From Protoeuglena noctilucae (taxonomy: Eukaryota; Chlorophyta; Pedinophyceae; Marsupiomonadales; Marsupiomonadaceae), in contig OY253668.1 of NCBI GenBank assembly GCA_958009085.1, positions 1,302,001 through 1,366,000 of the forward strand: 64,000 bases of DNA, read 5' to 3'. Of the stretch, positions 47,942 through 58,726 are shown piece after piece. The notes below the pieces were generated by a model. The model did no database searches, was not told the DNA's origin, and worked only from the letters and a program-made list of their open reading frames with translations. Each line of letters begins with the position of its first letter. The first letter of the stretch is position 1. Made by a program: the position numbers and the translations under genes.

Positions 47942-50900
47942 TGCCCTCCGCCAGAAGTGCTCCAGCGTATCGCGTATCTTGCCCTGAGCACCGCATACGT
48001 CTATCCCGCCTTCCAAAACCACGTTAGCTGTGCCTCGCGGCTCGCGGGTCGACGCTGGGACATGGTCCATGGCCAGCCCGCCCTGCCCTCCTGGGGAGGC
48101 CGCAGCGCTGGAAGCCCCAGCGCTGGACCGATGTCACCATTTCCAGCTGCAGCCCGTTCTGAAGGTATTGTACGAACTGTACCGTGAGGAGAGCGCCGAG
48201 GAGATCGCTCGGCAGCGATGGCGCGAGGACGTGGAGGCCTTGGGTGCGTTTCTGCGCGCGGAATCGCCTCTGCGCAGCGCTTCGCAGCTGCCTACGTGAC
48301 ATTTGGACACCATAGTGTGCGCTCCGAGCTCTGGGCTGCGGCTAAGCGCGCGTGAGAGGAGCAAATATGGCGTTAAGGTACCGTGCTCGCCCGCAGCGCT
48401 CGCGTCCAAAGCGACCCTTGTTGCTGTCATTGGAGCGTGCGGCATGGACCTTCCCATGCGCGTCACGTCAAAGCTTGGTCTCGCGCTGCGCGTGAAGCTT
48501 CAGGCGGAGGCGGAGGGCGATGACCTAGCTGGGACCACGGAGCTGGTGGTGCCGCGCGACTCGCAGGACCCTGCCTTGTCCCAGGCCCCCATATCCGTGA
48601 GTATTTCGCCTTGCGCCAGTCGCGTTGTCCGTGAGTGTCGCCAGAGCACGAGCCCCGCTACCCTAACCTGCCTGCAGTGGTGGGAGCCAGGGTCGTATTT
48701 GTCACGGGCAGCCAAAACCGTGGCCCGCCTCGACTTCAGCCGGCTCCAGCTGGCCGCGTCGTTCAAGGACAGCACCCGCCTGCTCGCCGGGCAGCTGGTC
48801 GCGAGGGTGAGCGGCGGGGAGAGCGAAGGGGCATTGCGCCTTGCGATGCCAGAGGCTTCGCTCACGTTCCACTCCTCCGTCGCGGGCACGCAGGCCCCCC
48901 GCCTCTTTCCGTCCCTGACCTCCCTCACCCTCGACCCGACCCACGTGGGCCTCCTCTTCTCGAGAGGGGGGCCACTCCCGTCCGTCACTCACCTCCGCCT
49001 CTGCCGTGTCCCCTCGCACAAGAACCGGCACCACTCCTTGTCCGCGGCCATCGCCGCCCTCTTCCCCAACCTCTCCGTCCTCCAGTCGTCGTTCCACCTT
49101 CTCCCGGGCTCCCTCCTGCTCCTCAAAGGGCTGCCGCTCACCGAGGTCCCCGCCACCGCCACGCCCCTCCACAGCCCCCCCGACATCTCCTGCCCCGGGC
49201 TCGAGCACTTCGGCTCCTCCCTGACTCGCCTCTGCCTGGACGCCGTCGTCGACCGCCCGCCCGTGGGAATGCGCGGGGACGAGGCGGGGACGGGCGCCGC
49301 GTGGGAACCCCGCCTGTCCCTGCCGCCCCTCCCGGAGCTCCGCGACCTCCGAGTCACGTACTCCCAGAACTGCTACCTGAGCGGCGCGAGCGCGCTGCAG
49401 ATGACGCTGACGGCCCCGTGCCTGACGAGCCTCTCCCTCTCCTCGGGCGACGCCATCCACGGGGATTGCCTCCTGTCCATGCTGCGCCTGCCCGGCCTGC
49501 GCCGACTCTCGCTGTCGAACCTGACGTGCGCCGGGCACGACCGCGCTTTCCAGCCCGCCGTCGACGCCCTGCGGCCCATGCCGTGCCTGGAGCGCCTGCA
49601 CCTGTCCAGCGTGACGCTCGACGGCCCCGCGTGGCAGGCCGTGCGGGTGGCTGCGCTCGGGGCGCCGGGGCTGGTCGAGGCACGGCTGAGCTACGTGGGG
49701 ACGGACGACACCGTGCCAGGTGAGGGACATGGCAGTGTGCGGCGCGCGACGCGTGCGTGTCAGCTGCTCTGACGCGGCGTGTGACCCGGCCCTCGCAGAC
49801 CCGACGGGCCTGGAGGCCCTCCGCCCGAGCGCGTCGTCCCTCCGCTCCCTGACGCTCACGGGGTGGTCCCGGGGCTCCATGGAGAGTTGGGGCACCAACG
49901 TCGCGCGCTTCACGCGCCTCACGTCCCTCACCCTCGCCACCGCGCCCTGCATGCCAAACGAATGCTGGACCCTCCGCGCCCTGCGCAACCTCCGGGAGCT
50001 CGACCTCACGCTCGCGAGCCCCAAGGGCGCGGCTGAGCCGGCGTCGCCCTCCACGTCCAGTCCCCCGGCGCCCGTAGGCGCCCTCTCGCAGGCAGGGCTC
50101 TCAATGACCTTTGTGGACCTGGGTCGCCTGGCCCGGCTGCGACAGCTGCGACTGCGGGTCTCGGGGGTGCCCGTCACCACCGGGCTCCTCCTACAGCTCA
50201 CGCCGCTCCAGCGGCTGCAGACCCTGCGAGTGCACGCGCGCTCGTGGGAACTCGACGAGAACGTCCTGGCGCTGGTGCGGGACCCGGGGTCCTTGCCGCA
50301 GCTGCGGAGGGTCGACTTGCGGCGGCCCAACAAGGCGAGAGGGCGCCTGGGTGTGTCCGCTGGCAGCAGCCGGGCTCGCTTGCAGGCTCCCCTTGACGAC
50401 CCACGCGCGCTCCTCTCCGCGCTCGCAGCCCAGCAAGGTGGCCTACTGGGCGTCTCTGCTGAACGCGGCGCTGCTCTCCCGGCACCTGTCCGAGCCCATC
50501 GGTGAGCTGACGCTGCGACTGCTGCTTGCATGCGCGGGTCTCTCTGTTGCACTCGCGGGCCTGCACGGAGATCCCGCCCCAGCGGCCTTGACTGCAGAGC
50601 GCCGGGAGCTGGATTGGCGCGACCTGCACCGCCAGTTTGGCGGCGAGGGAGACACCGACTCGGAGGACATGCGGTCCGGGGCGAGCGCGGTGGTGGATGG
50701 GGAGGCGAGCGCGGATGACGGTTCGGGTGATGGCGAGGACGAGACTGACTCGGACTGGGAGGGCAGTGAGTCGGACGAGGGGTCGACGACGGACGACGAC
50801 GACGATGTGGACGTTGATGACGATGAGGAAGTGGAGGAGGAGGATGAGGAGGAAGAGCCTTTAGAGGACGAGGTCGACGAGGCAGAGCCGGAGGGTGGCG

Positions 50901-51157
50901 ATGGGGAGGGGGTGGAGGGTGGTCACGGGGACGGGGTGGAGGGTGGTGACGGGGAGGGTGGTAGTGGGGAGGGGGATGGGATGGATAGCCCGACGAGTGC
51001 GGGGGGAGGGGAGGGGGCTGAGGTGGGGCGGGGGCCGGAGGTGGGGGCCGCAGGGAGCCCATCACACCCCGTGGTGGGCATGGGGAGGGCCAGCCGCTCT
51101 TGGTACGTGGGCGTCTGGTCCGCTTTCCTCGGGCTACCTAACTTGGAATTCTCTTGA
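47942..51157 (+). CDS. F-box-like, leucine-rich protein with acidic tail
   Basis: The first exon encodes an F-box-like segment (PPPEVLQRIAYLAL, then CASRLAGRRWDMVHG) and has no ATG, so the start is in an unresolved upstream exon. A following exon reads FQLQPVLKVLYELYREESAE. From about 48390 a long leucine-rich region follows, with irregular repeats such as FPSLTSLTLDPTHVGLL, LPELRDLRVTYSQNCYL, CLTSLSLSSGDAIHGDCLL and LRRLSLSNLTCAGHDRAF, then LQTLRVHARSWELDENV. This is typical of F-box/LRR substrate receptors. An intron at 50335 uses a GC donor. The C-terminus (50650-51060) is very acidic (TTDDDDDVDVDDDEEVEEE), then Gly/Glu-rich, and ends LGLPNLEFS. Joins between 48050 and 48390 are uncertain. 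It could be two genes, an F-box gene and an LRR gene. Confidence 0.55.
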
Positions 51158-51396
51158 GCTCAAAACCTGTGTACTGGCAACTGGTTCTGATGGTGATGCG
51201 GGTTGCTCCCTGAGTCACCGATCCACACCGCACCAGAGGGGCCAGCTTGTGCTGCAGCGCCAGACGGTAGGGTCCTGAACCGAATGGTTTTTGGCCCGCG
51301 GACACAGTGGAAACCATTGCTCGCGAATCTATCGGCTGTGCTGGGCCGCGCATCGCTCTGCAAGAGCACCTGCCGCGGTTTGCATTGGCAGGTCGA

Positions 51397-53472
51397 ATGT
51401 CGTTGGCGATGGTGGCCGCCCCTGTGGGGGCGGGGGCCGCGATCGTGGCCGTGGGGGTCGTGCTCGTACGCTACCTGTTATACACGCAATCGGGTCTTGA
51501 CATGACGAGTGAGGGGCGCGCAAGCGTGACGTTCCTACGCCCCGGCCACAACGACCCTTTCTCAGACCTCCTGACTCGCGCGCCCCGCAGTCGCGGTGCT
51601 CCAGAATCAAGTGGACTTGTTGGAGAAGCGGATGGCAGTTGTTTCCGCGGGCCTCGGGCTGGGACCAAAGGTGCGGCCCTGCGGCTGTCCTCGGCATGCT
51701 TTTCAAACGTTAACCGCCGCCCCTGATGGCCCAGCGCCCCCGCGATGCCGCGCAGGACATCCTCTACGCCTCCGCCGCGCTCGTCACGCTGTGGTACGGC
51801 TTCATCATCTTCTTCCTCGTCGTTCCCAACTCGCTCGTCTCGCTTGTGCTGCCCAAGTCCCGCGCCCTCGTCTTTGCGGACAGCCCGTCCCCCTTCCGCT
51901 TCTTTAGAAGCCCTCCTGGTGCGGGCACTCTCCCCGCCGCCGCGAGAGTGCGTCTGCTTTCTCCCGGGGGGCAGGACCGCAGCCTTTCGCAGGTGCAAGC
52001 GCTCCTGGACGATCCCGAGGGACCCCTCGTCGTGGACCTGCGCGACGGTCGCGTGGCTGGCCGCGGGCAGTTGGTGCTCTCTCGCCAGGGTGTCTCGCTG
52101 GTGTCGGGCACGGTGGCGTGCGAGGGCGGGCTGGCCTTGCGGGCCAAATCGTGCGAGGTGGTGGGAGTCACCGTGGAGGGCGTCGTGGGGGCGGACTCGG
52201 TGGCCGTGGATGTGTCCGGCGAGGAGTGCCGGCTGGCGCGGTGCAGGGTGGAGCGCAACGCGGGCTTTGGCGTCCAGGTGGCGCGCCTGCCAGTGCAGCC
52301 CGGGCGTCTGTGCAGGGCTTTACTAGGGCCTCTCTCAGTCCGGCAACTGCGCATGCAGATCGGGAGGGGCGCCCGCGCCACGCTGGCGGGGTGCGAGGCG
52401 TCCGACAACGGCGCCCACGGCGTCCACGTGTCCGAGGGTGCGGTGGTGGTCCTGGAGAACTGCCGCATCTCTGGGAACGTGGACCTGGGGGTGCTGGCGT
52501 CCGAGCGGGGCACGCGCCTGGACATGACGGGCTGCGAGATCCGGGGCAACCGGGGCACGGGTCTGCGGGCTGCGGAGGGGGCCCGCGTGTCGATAGCCAA
52601 AACAGTTGTGACGCGCAACGTCGGCCCCGTGGGCAACGGCGTCATGGCCGACGGTCCCGACACGGCCGTCACCATCACCGAGGTGCGGAGCTGCGACTGG
52701 CTTTTGCCCTGGCGAGCGCTGCCGAGGACCCCATGCATCGCGCGTCTCGGGCCAGCACGCCACCGAGCGCACGCCACCACTCGCCTGCAGGGCAAGGTGA
52801 CCAAGAACCAGGGTTGCGGAGTCATCGCCACGGAGGGCGCTACTGTCACGGCCAGTCAATGCGAGTCCGTGTCTTACAACGACTCGCACCAGGCAAGGGC
52901 TCGCGCTGCACCAGCACGTGGGCTCGCCAGGGTCCCAGGCATTGCCGCCTGTGACTGCGCAACGGCAGCATCCATCCGCTTCGCTCTGCAGGTGTGGGCC
53001 TCCGGGACCGGGACGACCGTGACGGTGGCGGGGGGAGCCAAGTGGCGCACGCAGATGGGCTCTAGCAGGGAGGTGCCGCTGTCGGCGCAGGCCGGCGCGC
53101 GCATCGACGTGTCCATGGGCATCGTGGGGGGTCCAGGGGCGTCGGTCGCTGACGTGGTCGGTCCCAGCACCCGGGTGGTGCTGACGGACTGCAAGGTGAG
53201 GATACATCCAGGGAACGCACTTCACCCCGTTCGCACCCTCCTTGGCTCGAACCCTTGAAGCACGCATTGCCATGGCACGCTCCACCACGGGGAGCTTCAT
53301 CCTTGCATTGTCGCAGCCGCCGCGTGTCTCAAGGTCATGCAGCGTTGGCAATCGTGTTCTGCCCTGCGCGTGCCCTCAGATCGCAGACACCTCCAAGAAC
53401 GAGGTCGTGGCGGCCGTGCTCGAGCCCACGACGTACGTGGACAAGTCGATGGCGCCCGCGGGCGGCATGTAA
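51397..53472 (+). CDS. Membrane-anchored right-handed beta-helix protein
   Basis: The N-terminus has a membrane span (GAGAAIVAVGVVLVRYLLYT, exon 51397-51508). It is followed by a short coiled coil (VLQNQVDLLEKRMAVV, exon 51591-51670) and a second hydrophobic segment (LVTLWYGFIIFFLVVPNSL, exon from 51756). The rest is a beta-helix of roughly 22-24-residue coils, such as TLAGCEASDNGAHGVHVSEG, then VVLENCRISGNVDLGVLASE and LDMTGCEIRGNRGTGLRAAE. This is the PbH1/Beta_helix pattern used by carbohydrate-active and adhesive proteins. No catalytic residues are evident. One intron uses a GC donor (52893, CAG|GCAAGG). The gene stops at 53472. Whether the helix faces the lumen, the cell exterior or the cytosol cannot be told. 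It resembles the gene at 706 in fold but not closely in sequence. Confidence 0.65.
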
Positions 53473-53629
53473 GCGGCAGTCCGTCTAACGTGTCTTGACA
53501 GCGAGCGACTACTCTCGAGTGGGACAGGCCGCTGCATCTAGAAGTCAATTGCATGTGACGAATCCACCACGGGCACTCCCAAAGCACAGTGCTCGCTCCC
53601 CGCAACTAGCCCCACACCACCGTGGCCTG

Positions 53630-54998
53630 TCAGCCTCTGCCATGCGCGCGCTCCGACGGCCCCCCTGCCCACGGGCCCCGCATCAAGGGCGCCGCCTCGG
53701 CGGCAAGCGACCCGCCCTTGGAAACGTCGGAAGGGAGCTTGCTCAGCGCACCTGCAGCGACGCATGGGCTCCATCGCTCACAGGCCTGCGACCCCCACCC
53801 TGGCGCAGCATCGCGTTTCACCCTGCTGCACCCTGCTGCGCCCTCACCATTCCCCGAAGTGGGCAGCGTGGGCTTTCCCGCAGCCGGCTGCCCCGCGTGG
53901 GAGTAGAGGAACATGCCGCCCGCCACCAGCGCCACGCCCAGGAGCTGGCGGCGGATGGGCCACTCCCCGAAGATGGGGCCCGAGAGCAAGAGGGTGATGG
54001 CGAGGGAGGCGCTGGTCGCGAAGTTCTTCAAGATGGCCCCGGAGCGAGCGTACTTGAGGATGAAGGCCACCAGGAACCCTGCTGCAACGTGGAGGAACAT
54101 GAGCGCCCAGGCCCATGCGTTAAATCCGGCGAAGATGCCCCGCGCGAGGACGGCGCGGCCGTCGGAGGCGATGACGCCTATCCACGCCGCCGCGGAGCCG
54201 GCCGCGGCCAGCTGCACGTTGCGCATCCAGATGCCGACCTCGGCCCGCTTGAGGAACTTCTCCGTGTAGACGCCCGCGAAGCCGGAGCAGATCGCGGCGG
54301 CCAGGGCGCATGCGAGGCCAGCAAACGTGCCCGTCAGCAGGGCGCCGCCGCCGGAGGCCGCGGCGCTCGCGTCGCCGGCGGAGGTCGGGGCAGAGACGAG
54401 CAGCACTCCGAACAGCAGCGTCAGGAGCGCGGCCCACTGGCCCGTCGGCAGCACATGTCCAAGCAGAATGACCGGGAAAATCCCCGCCGTAAGAATCTTG
54501 AGCTGCTGGACCGCCTGCAGCACGGCGGCGGAGAGGAAGCCGCCCGCCACGACGTTGAGCGTGTTTTGCACGCTGTAGACCACCGCGGGGACGAGCATCG
54601 GTCCGCTTGTGCGCGCTCCCTCGTAGATCGCGACCTGCAAGTCTTGCAGCAAGCCCTTCGAGCCGCCCGGTGCCGTATACCGCTGCCGCTCCTCGGACGT
54701 CATGACCAGCGTCTGGGGAGGGCCGCGGGGCGCTGTGGATGACTATGCAGAGAGATTTCGCTGCAGTCCGCAAGGATGTGCGACGAATCAATTGAAAATG
54801 CCATCACTGAATTCCCCGGCGCACCAAAGAGATGAAGCACTTGGCGAGCTCGCCGAGGGCGATCAGCACGGCCGAGTTGTAGGGCGTCCCCCCCGCGATC
54901 TTCGACAGCCGGATCACCAAGGTGATGGCCGTCCCCTGCGCGATGAGCGTGACCAGCGCCATCACGGCGATCCACGCCCCCGAATTGGCCGGTGCCAT
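53630..54998 (-). CDS. Nucleotide-sugar transporter, SLC35A-like
   Basis: This protein probably exchanges a nucleotide sugar for the nucleoside monophosphate across the Golgi or ER membrane. Exon 1 (54998-54825) begins MAPANSGAWIAVMAL and carries a membrane helix, TLIAQGTAITLVIRLSKI. Exon 2 (from 54712) is in phase and has the family core: VPAVVYSVQNTLNVVAGG, then VLQAVQQLKILTAGIFPVIL (the QLKILTA motif), FAGVYTEKFLKR, and NAWAWALMFLHVAAGFLVAF with ILKYARSGAILKNFATS. About ten hydrophobic segments are visible. The 80-residue tail after the last helix is low-complexity. Part of it may be an intron, because a GTGAGG donor after TSGNG and an acceptor before ALSKLPSDVS would join in the same frame. 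An upstream ATG at 55118 would add 40 residues. The substrate is not predictable. Confidence 0.87.
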
Positions 54999-55407
54999 CT
55001 CAGGCCCCTGATCGGCGCCCTCTGCGCCCGGCGGGCCACCTCTCGCTGTGAGACCGATGTCCTCTGCCCGCCTTGCGCGGGGCGCGCGCGGCCGAGGCGT
55101 TCGACTCAACCTATGCACTGTGTCGATGCTCAGGAAGGCACGAAAATGTTTTCATCGTCACCCAATGCAAGAAGCACGACCTCTCAACTCTCTATCTAGT
55201 ACCATCATGGAGAGCTATGGACAGAGGATGAGGGAGGGGGGCCCTCTTGCTGGCGGTGCGCTGCAGCACAGGCTGTGTCAGCAACTTCAAGCCCCTGCCG
55301 ATGCCTGGCGGGGTGGTGGTTGGGGTACGGCCACTGCGGACCTGCTTGCCGAGTGTGTAAGAGTCCGAAGTCCGAGATGAGTGCGTGAAAGGGTGGCAGC
55401 GCAACAA
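54999..55407. other. Intergenic, 409 bases
   Basis: This separates two tandem minus-strand transporter genes. An AT-richer stretch (55130-55210) is the likeliest promoter area for the nucleotide-sugar transporter. Nothing else was recognised. Confidence 0.35.
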
Positions 55408-58402
55408 CTAGAACCGCGATGCGTCCTCCTGGGCCCGGATCTCCCCTGACAGCTTCGTCTGCACGTTGTCGATCGTGGTGTCCGACAGATCCAACATCTC
55501 GGACGCCTGGCCCTGCTGCTTCTTCAGCATGCCCCAGTACACCCCTCTGCGAGGCGGCAAGACACGGCGCATCGCCACCCCTCAACAAGAGCGACGGGGT
55601 GGGGAACTGAGCCCGTGGTGGCCGCGCATGGCACTCACCGCCTGGCCACCAGCTCCACGTGCGTGCCCTGCTCCACGACCCGGCCCTCGCCCATGACGAC
55701 GATCAAGTCGGCGTTGCGCACGGTGGAGAGGCGGTGCGCGATGACCAGGACCGTGTGCTGCCGCTCGCGCATGGCGCGATCCAGGGCCTGCGCGCCAGGG
55801 CAACGGTCGATGCAAACGCCTCCGCGGCCCCGATCCAGTCATACCGTGCCTGACGCCCCTCACCTCCTGCACATGCGCCTCGCTTGTTGCGTCCAGGGAC
55901 GCCGTCGCCTCGTCCAGAAGCAACAGCTTGGGCTCTCGCACCAGCGCCCGCGCCAGGGAAAGGCGCTGGCGTTGGCCGCCCGACAGCAGCCGGTCCGTGA
56001 CGTGGGTGCTGCAGGGACACGAACCGTTGCCGTCTGGCGTGTGAGTCGTGCCGGCGGTCAAGGCCCCATGAATCGTGCTATCGAACCACGATGCAGACTC
56101 CCACCCGGTACCTAGTCTTGGGACTCGCCTGTACCCCTGCGGCAGCTCCCGGATGAAGTGATCGGCGGACGCCTGCTGGGCGGCGCGAGTTACGCGCTCC
56201 TGGATGGTGCGCTTGTCGGCCCTCTCTCCCGCGCCCTCCTCGTCCATGCCGTACACGATGTTGTCAGACACCCCCGCACTGAACAGCGGCGAGTCCTGCA
56301 CCACCGCCGCAACCCTCCCTCGGTACCATCGCATGTCCACCTCCCTCAGGTCCACCGCCGTCGACGACCCCGCGTGCGGGCCCGCCCCGCTGCCGTTGCC
56401 GTGGCCGTGGCCGTTGCGCGCGTCGTGGCCGTTCGCGCCAGAGGTCCCCGGCAGGAGCTCCACGGCACCCGAGTCGGGGTCGTACAGCCGCTGCAGGAGG
56501 GCCACCACCGTCGACTTGCCGGACCCCGACGCCCCGACCAGGGCCGTCATGCGGTTCGGGGCCACCTCGATCGTCACGCCGTCCAAGGCCTTCTTCCCCG
56601 GGCGGCCTGGATACTCGAACGTGACGTCCCGCAGCGCCACGCCGCCCTGCCAGTCGGCCACCGTGAGGCCCGCCGGCGGCGCAACTGCCCCCGCCGGGAC
56701 CGCCGGCGGCCCCAGCTGCTTGGAAGGCTGCGCGTCGAGGAAGCCAAGGACGCGCTCGCTGGCCCCGACGGCCTCCATGAAGGACGCAGCCTGCTCCGAG
56801 ACGGCCAGGGCAGCCCACAGCACGAACTCGACGTAGAAGACGAAGGTCGTCAGGCTATCCACCGACATGCGGTCGGTGACCACCAGGAACCCCCCCGCCG
56901 CGATCGCAGCGATCTTGGTAAGCCTGCGACGACGGGGCAGGCGAGTGGCTGACGGCGCGGCTGACTGCGCTGGCTGAGGGAGGGTCCGTCGCGAGTTCAT
57001 GTGAGAGTCACGCGGGGCTCACCTGGTGAGGGTGAGTTGGGAGAAGAGGTAGGACCCATAGGCAAAGGACGAGCGCTGGGACAGAGCGAACATGTGCAGG
57101 AGGCACTCTCGGTACCGCTTGCCCTCCAACGGCTCCGAATTAAAGGCTCGCACGAGTCGATTCAGCTTGAACGCCTCCTCCGCCACCTGGTTGGACGAGG
57201 CGAGTGCGTCCTGCTGGGCGCGTGACAGCACCCGGGAGTACGACCCGTACACAGCTGCGTGGAGGGTGGTTGCAAATGGTTAGTGTGGGCCATTGGCCAC
57301 CTGCGCAGGCAGTGCCACTGAGACGGGCATGTGCTCACCCGTGATGCCCAGCATCAGTAACACGATGGCGCCCGTGAGTGCGAGGAGCTTGGGGCTCATG
57401 ACTGCCAGGTACGCCGTCCCCGTCACCACCTGAAGACCGTTCCTCAGGGCCACGTTGAGGTTCGTGCTGACGGTCCTGGAGATGACCTGGGCGTCACTCG
57501 TCAGCCGTGATGTGAGCTCCCCGACCGGCTCCTTATCGAAGAAAGCCACGTCCTGGGAGAGGATCCGCAGGAAGAGGCGGCAACGAAGGCGGTAGGTCAG
57601 GCGCTGATTCAGGGCGGAGAAGATGATACCGCGGATGCTGGCCAACAGCGAAAAGGCCAGGCTGCAGGCGGTGAGGGCCACGATCGACGGCCGGAGGACC
57701 TCCCATGGCTGCGTGCGTGTAATCGCGAGGATGCACTGGGACGTGTAGTGCGGGATCCCCATCTCTGCCAGGGCCGCCACTGTCAGGAAGAAGAGGCCCC
57801 CTGCAGCTAGGCGCTTGTCCCTGGGGTTGTCCAAAAGCCGGGGCAGCTTCTTGAGGATCGAGCCCTGCGGGGAAAGGGGTCCCGACGAGGTGACCGGGTG
57901 AACGGGTGGGAGGGAACGAGTTGGGAAGATACCTGCCGGGGTGGGCGAGGCATGGTGGACAAGAGTGCTAGTTGTGGGCCGTCACCATGGACTCTGCCGC
58001 CTCCTTCTCCCGTTGCAGCTCCTTCTCCAGCATGCCGATCCACCAGCGCGGCCTCAGTAGCTCTCCCAGCGGTGGCATCGCAAGCCGCGGGTCGTCCGTC
58101 TCGTCCCCCTGCCCTGAAGCCTTTTCATCCCCTCGATAAGCTTCGAACGACGCGGTCGCCGAAGACGCTGCGCTGGTAAAAGCGCCTTTCCCTCCGCGCC
58201 GTAACCTCGCGCGCGAGCGCCACAAATTTGTGCTGGTCGTGCGGGCCCAATCCAGCCCGAAATCCCGATCCGTCTTGGACGGTGTTGATCCGGGAGGCAA
58301 CCACCTGGACCTAAAAGGCAGGCATGCGGCGCTCGCGCCTACAAGCGGCCGCACGGGGCGCACGCACGAGCAAAACGACGCGGCCTGCTCCTGGGCCCGC
58401 AT
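55408..58402 (-). CDS. ABC half-transporter, ABCB/TAP-like, organelle-targeted
   Basis: Seven exons chain in phase: 58402-57986, 57864-57339, 57254-57023, 56923-56129, 56008-55864, 55787-55639 and 55546-55408, giving 800 residues. The N-terminus ([19 protein letters not shown] and more Arg/Ser-rich sequence) looks like a plastid or mitochondrial transit peptide. The membrane domain has [20 protein letters not shown], then [20 protein letters not shown] and LTSDAQV. These are the usual ABCB intracellular-loop motifs. The ATPase has Walker [11 protein letters not shown]-loop VVQDSPLFS, signature [16 protein letters not shown], Walker [14 protein letters not shown] and H-loop [11 protein letters not shown], so all catalytic motifs are intact. 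Between Walker A and the Q-loop sits an unusual His/Gly/Asn-rich insert ([18 protein letters not shown]). Intron 4 uses a GC donor (56128). Plant ABCB26-type proteins are the closest class I can name. The substrate is unknown. Confidence 0.9.
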
Positions 58403-58726
58403 CCTCCGCCGCTGGAGAGAGGGGTTCCCGGGCCTCAGGCGCGCTTTGTTCACGGTGCCAATGGCTTGCTCCAAAGCTTGTTCGGAGGAAAAATGCGTCG
58501 GCGTGGCAGCAGAACGAGCTCTGGTGTTTTACCGCCAGACCCCGTGTCAGCGCAACGGATCGAGACTCGTCCCGCCTCGCAGGAGGACATGGCCTACCCG
58601 CCGAGGCCATGGAGCACATTCTCGCGGACCCGGACCTCCTAGACGCAGCCTGGGCGCCGCAGGAGTGGGCAAACGACCAACTTCAAAACCCCGAGTTAGC
58701 GTAGCACAGGGACTACTAGGCTGAGC
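58403..58726. other. Intergenic, 324 bases
   Basis: This lies between the ABC transporter start and the FBPase stop. The ABC frame stays open upstream to 58474 without an ATG, so the 5' UTR or a longer N-terminus may extend here. No other gene was seen. Confidence 0.35.

Noticed and set aside
48702-51065. 787-codon minus-strand open frame opposite the leucine-rich gene
   Set aside because: It is Pro/Arg/Ser-rich translation of the antisense of Leu-rich and acidic coding sequence. No domain is present and the plus strand explains it.
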